Positions 57,076 to 64,000 of a DNA stretch of 64,000 nt are shown piece by piece. The translations under genes were made by a program, and so were the position numbers. The notes below the pieces were generated by a model that worked only from the letters and a program-made list of their open reading frames with translations, did no database searches and had not been told where the DNA came from. The stretch's first letter is position 1, and each line of letters opens with the position of its first letter. Source of the stretch: Rosellinia necatrix (taxonomy: Eukaryota > Ascomycota > Sordariomycetes > Xylariales > Xylariaceae); NCBI GenBank assembly GCA_021209875.1, contig JAGYVD010000010.1:2542001-2606000 (forward strand), given 5' to 3'.

Positions 57076-58165
57076 GCGGGAGTCACATAGTAACGATGTC
57101 GGACTCGCGAGATGGTCGAGTTGGGTTGGGCGGTTTTCAGTCTCTTCTTTCAGGGGTCTAGATAAAGAAACGCATTGAGCAGTGAGAGGGTTCATGTGAG
57201 GAGGTTCTGTGTTTGAAGAGATGGTCGTTGGGTCTGTGTGTGTGCGTGTGGATGGGATCCCTGAGGATGATCCGTGCCACTGTCTGTGCTACGGTCCGTG
57301 GTACCTGTCAGATGCCAAATGATGTCATTGTGTGACGTAGAGGTGTATGAATTGTTTTATTGTGTTACAACGTGCTTCGACTTTTGTTAGGCACTTAGGT
57401 AATGAGTACTTTTGTTATAGGGGTAGGTAATTGAGTTCAGGGCTATGCTGAGTACCAAGATGCCCTTCATCACACCGATTTTAGCCCTTGATATCTCGCT
57501 CGGATGGGCATCCCTTGTTATAGATGAGGCCAGCACCTTCTTGGGACGTCCATAGTTACTGGCACTAATTCCATTTTATTATTATCTCTACCACGGAACC
57601 CAGACATCAATTGGCTTAATACCCGGTGAATGGCACCGTTCTAGGGCAAGGAGGCATAGGGAAAATACGAGAATAATACAACCATGTGAGAGATTTAACT
57701 TACCCAAATTAGGCAAGCCTAAGCTTTCCAACATGAGCAAGTTATGATGCAAATACTGAACGCGACGGATGAAAGGCCAATAGGCACTGTAACCGTGCCG
57801 ATATTATTCTAACCTCTAAATAGTCAGTGGATATGGCATTGGAGTCCCGGTTCTGTGAATTATGCGCTCACGGGATAAATTCTCTCCCGAGCCATCGCGT
57901 TTGCGCCGCCTTTCACCGAAGAGGCCCGGAATCAGTCGAAAATACGCATCCACCCCGGTTCCGCCGACGAGGTCCGGAGCTGCAGCGGACAGGCAGCAGC
58001 GGCGAAAGAGCCGAGATAGCCCGGACTTATTAGAAGTATAGAGATATAAAAAAAGGGATGGATTGCTCCTCTCGCTGTTTTCATCACTTTCATCACCATC
58101 ACATTCTCTCAACGATCCCCATCTCTACTACAAGTATTTAGTCGAAATCTCTCACGACCGTAACT
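57076..58165. other. Intergenic
   Basis: 3' region of STE3 (short GT-rich run near 57235-57250) and leader of the DJ-1 gene; no gene seen. Confidence 0.5.
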
Positions 58166-59184
58166 ATGACGCAACCAATGAACCTCTCCAAGCCTCACCG
58201 CCCGATCCACGTCGGCGTTATTCTCAGTAAGTGAGCTCGAACGCTTGCTTTCATCCACACTATACCACAACAACAGATCCCCAACTAACAATATCACAGC
58301 TAAAGGGTAAGTCACGCACCAACTCCCTAGCAATAGCCAAAAACGATACCCCCTAACTCCAACCCCACAGAGAGACGGAGCTACTTGACATCGGCCCCGT
58401 CGACCTCCTGAACGGCCTAAGCCGGCACTTCACCGAGAACTTCCCAGACGAGCTGGGACCCCCAGGCTTCAAGGGCGGCGCGCTAGACCTGAAGTTCCAC
58501 TGGGTGACCGAGGACGGGCCGGACACGCCGGCCCAGCTGACAGCCGGTCTGCGGATCATCCCGACCGTAAGCGTTCCCCCTTCCCCCCTTTCCTCCCTTT
58601 TCCAAGAAAGACGCAGGAAGAAACAACCCCACCCCCTCCCTCTCCCCTTCTCCCCTTCCTCCTCTCCCCAAAAGATCCCCAATACTGAACCCGACCATCT
58701 AAACCTCTCCCCCCCCCCACCACAGGACTCTTTCGACACCTGCCCGCCGCTCGACATAGTCCTGGTCGGCGCGCACGCGCCGACCTACACGCCGACCGCG
58801 GCCGAGCTGTCGTTCCTGCGGCGCGCGTACGCCTCCAGCGCGGCGCTGCTCGCCGTGTGCGGGGGCGTGGACTACGCGCGGGCGGCCGGTCTGCTCGAGG
58901 GCCGCACGGCGACGGGGCCGCGACCCCTGCTCGGCGCCTGGCGCGAGCAGTCGCCCGGGGTGGACTGGGTGGAGCGCCGGTGGGTGCGCGACGAGCGCGG
59001 GGAGGGGAAGTTGTGGACGAGCGGGGCGCTGCTGAACGGGTTGGACCTGGTGCACAACTTCGCGCGGCACTACTGGAACAAGGAATCCGGTTCCCCCGCC
59101 GGCGAACTGGTCGATTTCGCTTCTAAGTTGGGCGCTTGGCCGGATCGCGATGTCGAGTATAAGGATGTGCCTTGGAATATCTGA
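58166..59184 (+). CDS. DJ-1/PfpI (class I glutamine amidotransferase-like) protein with micro-exon
   Basis: Four exons: 58166-58226, 58300-58306, 58371-58566 and 58726-59184. Exon 2 is only 7 nt (CTAAAGG) between a CACAG acceptor and a GTAAGT donor; it is needed to join PIHVGVIL to ETELLDIGPVDLL as VILTKGETELL. The total, 723 nt, gives 240 aa. DJ-1 fold marks: GVIL strand, ELLDIGPVDLL (Glu of the active site), LDIVLVGAHAPTY, and the nucleophile elbow ALLAVCGGVDYA with Cys133. A conserved TSGALLNGLDLVHNF region follows. Members are glyoxalase, protein-deglycase or stress proteins; the exact activity cannot be told. The start MTQPMNLSKPHR is the first ATG after the leader. The conserved frame across all junctions supports the model. 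Confidence 0.88.
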
Positions 59185-59861
59185 GGGATGGGATAGGGGG
59201 GGGAGGGGGGGCTACAAGGAAGAAGGAAAGGGGAGGAGGGTGAGGGAGCAGCGATGGAGGGTGTCATGTTCTATCTAGTCGGGTAGTCTTGAGTAGGTAG
59301 TTGGTTTGTTAACAAACTCGCTGTTTTAGAGGGAAATCACTATCATATGGCTTCTACATATAGCACACTATTACGCGAAAGCACGTAAACTGAAAAACAA
59401 CTGGTGATGACTCGAGCGTAGGAGTATCGGCAGAGGCTAGGATAGCGGGTATATGACCAAACTTGCTTAATTACCCTCTAATACTAAATCTAGAGTAGCC
59501 GTTGGCTAACACATGCATAATTGAAAATTTCTCTCCTTTCAATAGGTTGCTATCTTCTTCCTCTATCTTTGTCTGCCTAGCGAGTTGATAGAGTATAAGT
59601 GGCCTTCATAGGCCCTAACATGTGAAGAATACAAGTACATTACGCCGCGATACTCATTGACGCCTCATGCAGTCATGGTCTCCTAGTGGAAGGAGACCGG
59701 AGGACGGAGTAAATATGTACAATAGAATTATGTCCGAATACAGATGGACTAAGGGGTATCATCGTAACTCGTCGTACTGCCCTTCATAAAGAGCCAGGTA
59801 ACATTAAGACCTTGTTGTAAAGTGAACCGTGCAGGGTTAAGAGACGCTAAAAGGTATTAGG
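59185..59861. other. Intergenic between convergent genes
   Basis: G-rich 3' sequence of the DJ-1 gene, then nothing recognisable. Confidence 0.5.
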
Positions 59862-61804
59862 CTATCCCGCGGTTGAGGCCACGGGTTCCGCCTCTACCGG
59901 GCCAGATCTTGAGGCTGGCTCACTAGTCGACAGGGCAAGCTCCGGATTGGCGATTTGAAAATCCAACTACATATATGTTAGCAGAATATCCTAAATCGTC
60001 ATCTAAGGAGACTTTCTTACGCTCATATACCCGGTTCGTCTGAGCGAGACGATCCGGGGAGGAATAGCGCCGTCTTCTGAGCCAATTGTTTTCTCCTTCT
60101 CGGTATTCCACTGGTCGATCCATGTTTCCAACTCGTTGAGCTTCGTCTTCGCATTCGTCAAACCCAAGTCTTCCCAGACCCAGGCAGAGAGCACGCCAAG
60201 TACTCCGTCGAGGATATTCCTCCAACTATATGGGTTGAAGATGGGGATTAGCGACCCGTTGAGCTTATCAATGATTCGCCGGAACTCCTGTTCCGATATG
60301 CCGGCCGGTTCTAGAATCTCCGGGTACATGTTAGAGAACGTAGGCGCTAGATCACCGACGATCAGCCAATCCCGCCGAACACGAATGACACGGGTTGTCC
60401 TGTACTCGGTCGAATCAATCGGTACGTAGGGGTTTAAATGCGGAAAGCAAGGGTGCTGGGGGCCCCATTCCTCGCCGAGTCCTGGTTGGTCGGGGTCTCC
60501 GATGATGGACGAGTTACTAGAGGATATCGCCGATCCAATCCCATCAGGCAAGGACAAGGTTGACCTGCGGTGTTGCTGATCCAGTACGGCAGGCCCTCGC
60601 TCTAGGTCGGGAGCGAGGCCGCTTGGGGAATCGTCATGGTCCGGCGCCGACATAACGGCCTTGCCTTTCCCTTTATCGATGGCGGGGGGTTGGTCTGAGC
60701 TGCGGGTATGCACAAGGCCAAAACTGACCGCTCGAGCCCGGCCTATCTTCGTCACACTTTGGCCTCTCTCGCGGAGGGTTTTGACAATTGATCTGTCCTT
60801 TGGCTTGGGCTGGACTTTTTCGGGCTCCGGGACTATGCCTGAGGCCAGGTCGAGTGCGCGGTTGATGTCGTAAGAGAGGCGGATCGAGCTGGGGAGGCTA
60901 ACTCTATTGCCCTCATTCAGTCGACCGTCTATATGGAAGCTTGAGCGGGTAGGCGTGGGATGCCGGCTTTGCCTCTGTTCGGGAAGCGTCAGAAGCGGAT
61001 AGTCGCCAGCGCCAGATGCGGTTTGGTCGTCTGGGATGCGGGTATCATCGAGAGCGGGATGGCGGAGGGGGATAGATGGTGGCGGAGGCGTCGAGGGACG
61101 TCGCTTGCGCAGTGGCCGCGCGGGCTGGGTATAGATTGCGGGTGGGAGCCTCGGGGTGGAGTTGGTAGGATTCCAAAGACGACCTGGAGGTCCAGCGCGT
61201 CGGGGCAAGCGATGACTCGGGCCGGAACCGGCAGCTTGATTGCGGAAGGGCGGAGTCAGGAGACGATTTGATTGGGTGGGCCTCGGTTCTCGGGCGTCCT
61301 GATGGGTTGCGTCTTGATGGGCGTGATGTCGCCGTCGCTCACGCGTGGGCTGAGCTCCGGAAGTGCCTACGACAGGGCCGGTGTCCTGGCGCGGATCGGC
61401 AGGGCGTCCTCGCGTTCTCAGCGGTGGGACGGCGGCGGTGATGTCGTAGACGTGGTCGACCCCGTCTTCTAGGGCGGTTGGTACGAATCTCTGGGATCGG
61501 ATGGTGGCGTGGGAAGCCGTCGGGAAGACGCGCAGGCAATGGAAGCCGCCGCGACGGCTGGACTCGCGATGCTGCTATCGAGCAGGCCGTTCCGCGTACG
61601 GGGGGACGACGCCTTCTCTCTTCCGGTGGCCGGTCGGTGCGGCAGGGGAGTTGATGTGTGGTCGTGCTTGTGCGACGGACCGTTTGGAGGTGGCGAGGAG
61701 CAACAAGGACGGCCGTGGATATTGGCGTTCGGGCTCAGGGGAGGCGATGGGAAGAGATTGGCCGAGTTCATGCAGGCCGGGATTGAGTGCTCCAGCACGG
61801 ACAT
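59862..61804 (-). CDS. ERF4: Erf4-domain Ras palmitoylation subunit, with one frameshift
   Basis: The conserved Erf4 (Golgin A7/ERF4) domain lies in the C-terminal part: RVRRDWLIVGDLAPTFSNMYP, EQEFRRIIDKLNGSLI, NPYSWRNILDGVLGVLSAWV and LNELETWIDQWN. A 54-nt intron (60020-59967, GTAAGA...TGTAG) joins GYMS to a final 34-residue exon (LDFQIANPELAL...). The N-terminal half is a proline/serine-rich disordered region. From the ATG at 61804 (MSVLEHSIPAC) the protein reads to SDPRDSYQPP at 61472, where the frame stops. One base back, in the next frame, it continues LEDGVDHVYDITAAV to the Erf4 domain. A missing C in a CCC run explains this, giving about 629 aa. Erf4 works with Erf2 (DHHC enzyme) at the ER to palmitoylate Ras. 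It is conserved and useful, so sequence error is more likely than gene loss. Confidence 0.85.
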
Positions 61805-64000
61805 TGCCGCTGGGCTGGATTGGGCAGGTAGACCCACCAGGCAGCTGGCGGGTGGTCACAGGTGGCAGGCACGAGTCTCGCTGCGAATCTCGCTACTGGC
61901 TGGCCCTTGTAATATGTCTACTGCAAACTCCCCAACCAAGGCGGCCAAGGGAGATCAGGTAACCGTATCACAAGGGAAAGATTGTCTCGTAGGGACAAGT
62001 TAACGGATGACTAGACAGGCTGTTAGCCTCGGACCTAGTGATATTGCAGGCCGAAGGCGGACGTGATTGCAAGTGTGGGTCCGCCCGACTTAGATGGCGC
62101 TGAGTTGGCGCTCACGCGGTGTCGTTATTTTGTATGGGGGCGAACGTTCGCAGAATGGCGCCTGCTAGGATGTCGGCGTGTGGGTGCTGCTTACACGGTA
62201 GACAGGTGTTGTTTATGGACGGACCGGGCAAGACAGCCTCTCATGACATGCAGAGACAGAATATAGATAGAACATGTGCTACTGCCAGCATCCATGTCAT
62301 CGTGATTGACGACCGGGATGGCAACCCACCGTACTGATACAGTGACACAGATGTGCAGCCGTCAAATGCTTCTTGCTGGTGTTCATCAGATAGCGAGCCC
62401 AGAGCTGACACTATACCCGATCCAGGGCATGTCCTTGCCAGTTGGAGGATCACGATCAGGGATTTGCCTATTTGGACCTGCATTGCTCCAGGGGAACGGA
62501 TGGGCCATGCGCCACGGAGCCAATGACCGCCCTATTATCGTCAGTCAGCATCTTCGCCTTCGCACTGACGCCAATGGACGGACGCCATCAAGGCACGGCA
62601 CTGTAGTATATGTATACCACGCTCATTTATCGACACTGACCTCAGCTCCCTCCGATCCGCTCTGGTACAGCCCAGTACAAGCCGTCTCGTCTGATTATGC
62701 CAGTCATCTGTGATGAGGCAGTCATCTGTGCACACAGATTCCGTGTCGCCGAGCTTGTCTACTTGCCAATGCTCCCGCATCTCAACTCCTTATGTAATCG
62801 ACCTATAGCCGGGGTAGGCCAACTGGCTATTATCTAGAGCCTCTCGGAATGTCAGCGGATTGTTGCCCGTCATTTAATATCCCCATTAGGTACTTGGTGA
62901 TGATCAGTCCTGTGCCTTGCGCCGAGTTGCCCCCTTCGTCTTCCTTGCCTTCCTTGTCTTTTTTGTCTTCCTTGTCCACCTCGCCTTTGTGCTACCCCCG
63001 AACTATCAGGCCGACGGCATACTGTACCTTCGTCGTTCCTATACGCCACGCCGTCTTGTCTGTCAGCTTCTCGTCGTAGGCCTCTCGGCCCCCTCACCAC
63101 CAATACGACCTACCATCGCCACCGAGAACAAAAGCCAAGCCTGTTGGATCGCACCACCGTCTTAACGAACAGACGGCCTTGTCTCATGCAGAGTGATGAA
63201 TCGCAACTTACGTCTCGAACGGACCGCACAACACCTTGCGCAAAACATTTCTCGCGCGCGGACAAAACACAAACAGAAAGTGTAGATGATTCGCCTATAC
63301 TATAGGTGGCCTTTCCTAAGTAAGCACAATTGGCTGACTACATACCGTAGTCACTAGCATCGGCGAGGCTGCAGTATTTCGTTCAATGAGTAAGCCTTGG
63401 TGATGTCCCTAGACTATCCATCTAACTTTGAGCAGCAGTGTAGGTGACAAGCAGATGCCTCTTTAGCGTGGATAGGGAAATTCATTCTATTTGGTGAACT
63501 GTACCTACGTATCGATTACCTACCCACCCAGAGGAGATAGGTGCCTACCTACCTACCTGGTAGGTAGGTAAGGTAGGTTCATAGGTACTGTTTGTAGGTA
63601 AATACTTAAGCTATAGGTATCCCCGAACCTACCTGATCCCTATTTCTGTGCTTTGTTGGCCGGATCCATCTGCGTGCCTGCTGGCATGCTGCACGGTAGC
63701 TGGCTCCGCGACGGACCGCACACGCAAGTCAAGTGACGTAGTGTAGTTACAGCTACCTGCCTAAGTATGTAACTAGCAGAGGGACCAGAGCGACCCGTAC
63801 ATCAGGCACACTGCGTTAGGTATCGACCTCTCTAACTTCACGCCATGGAAGCTACTGCCCTACACTTCCATGTATGATGCATGATGCGCACATGAATGCT
63901 GTAGCGTGAGTTCGAACGGTATTTAGCTGTGTCGACGCTACCTTAGGTACCTAGGGTTATTGTTATCAGAGTCGCATTTTTGCATCCTCCCTCAGCGCCT
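61805..64000. other. Right-hand intergenic region
   Basis: No supported gene. GGTAGGTAGGTACC-type palindromic runs near 63500-63620 and 63930-63960. A 135-codon plus frame at 62306-62713 shows no family resemblance. Confidence 0.4.

Noticed and set aside
1..64000. CRISPR arrays, rRNA, tRNA genes, telomere repeats, polyketide/NRPS genes, transposase or reverse transcriptase genes
   Set aside because: Looked for and not recognised; fungal tRNAs with introns could be missed by eye, so tRNAscan-SE would be decisive.

Overview
This window is nuclear DNA of a filamentous ascomycete (Pezizomycotina; probably a Sordariomycete, though that rank is a guess). The evidence is introns of 49-200 nt with GTRNGT-type donors, CTAAC/CTGAC branch points and YAG acceptors; fungus-specific families (HET, Fung_rhodopsin, STE3-type receptor, GH16, Dal5-type MFS, Erf4); and intergenic DNA rich in GGTACC/CCTAGG palindromes. 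Exon-intron models were built by hand from splice signals and reading frame. Every spliced model called intact below sums to a multiple of three.

The left part (1-36 kb) looks accessory. It opens with the 5' half of a long low-complexity gene running off the left edge. From 2.8 to 17.1 kb lies a set of genes I cannot place in any named pathway: a 484-aa protein, a broken coiled-coil gene, an RGG/acidic-repeat/double zinc-knuckle protein, a divergently transcribed DExH helicase with a viral-type motif layout, a 380-aa protein with two introns, and a 473-aa protein with a GIY-YIG-like nuclease signature. Two copies of a short repeat with GTCAC ends and a decayed GMC oxidoreductase gene lie inside this set. 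This is the best candidate for an undescribed system or element. It is followed by an MFS efflux relic, an intact HET-domain gene, a secreted GH16 glucanase, an amidohydrolase relic, two Fung_rhodopsin (PTH11-like) receptors and a six-exon Dal5-type MFS transporter, separated by long gene-poor stretches.

The right part (37.7-61.8 kb) looks like conserved core genome: a large membrane-anchored protein usually annotated 'transcription factor hoxa13', the ERAD ubiquitin ligase Doa10/Ssm4, a DHA1-type MFS transporter, a STE3-type pheromone receptor, a DJ-1/PfpI protein containing a 7-nt micro-exon, and the Ras-palmitoylation subunit Erf4. Inverted copies of an LTR-like repeat flank the hoxa13-Doa10 block. 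Two of these genes (the DHA1 MFS and ERF4) carry single-base frameshifts at short homopolymers, which may be residual assembly errors rather than true pseudogenes.

The functional links I would defend are narrow. The helicase, zinc-knuckle/RGG and nuclease-like proteins of the left cluster suggest joint work on nucleic acid. Doa10 and Erf4 are ER/Golgi membrane quality-control and lipid-modification components. The STE3, rhodopsin-like and HET genes belong to sensing and self/non-self functions.
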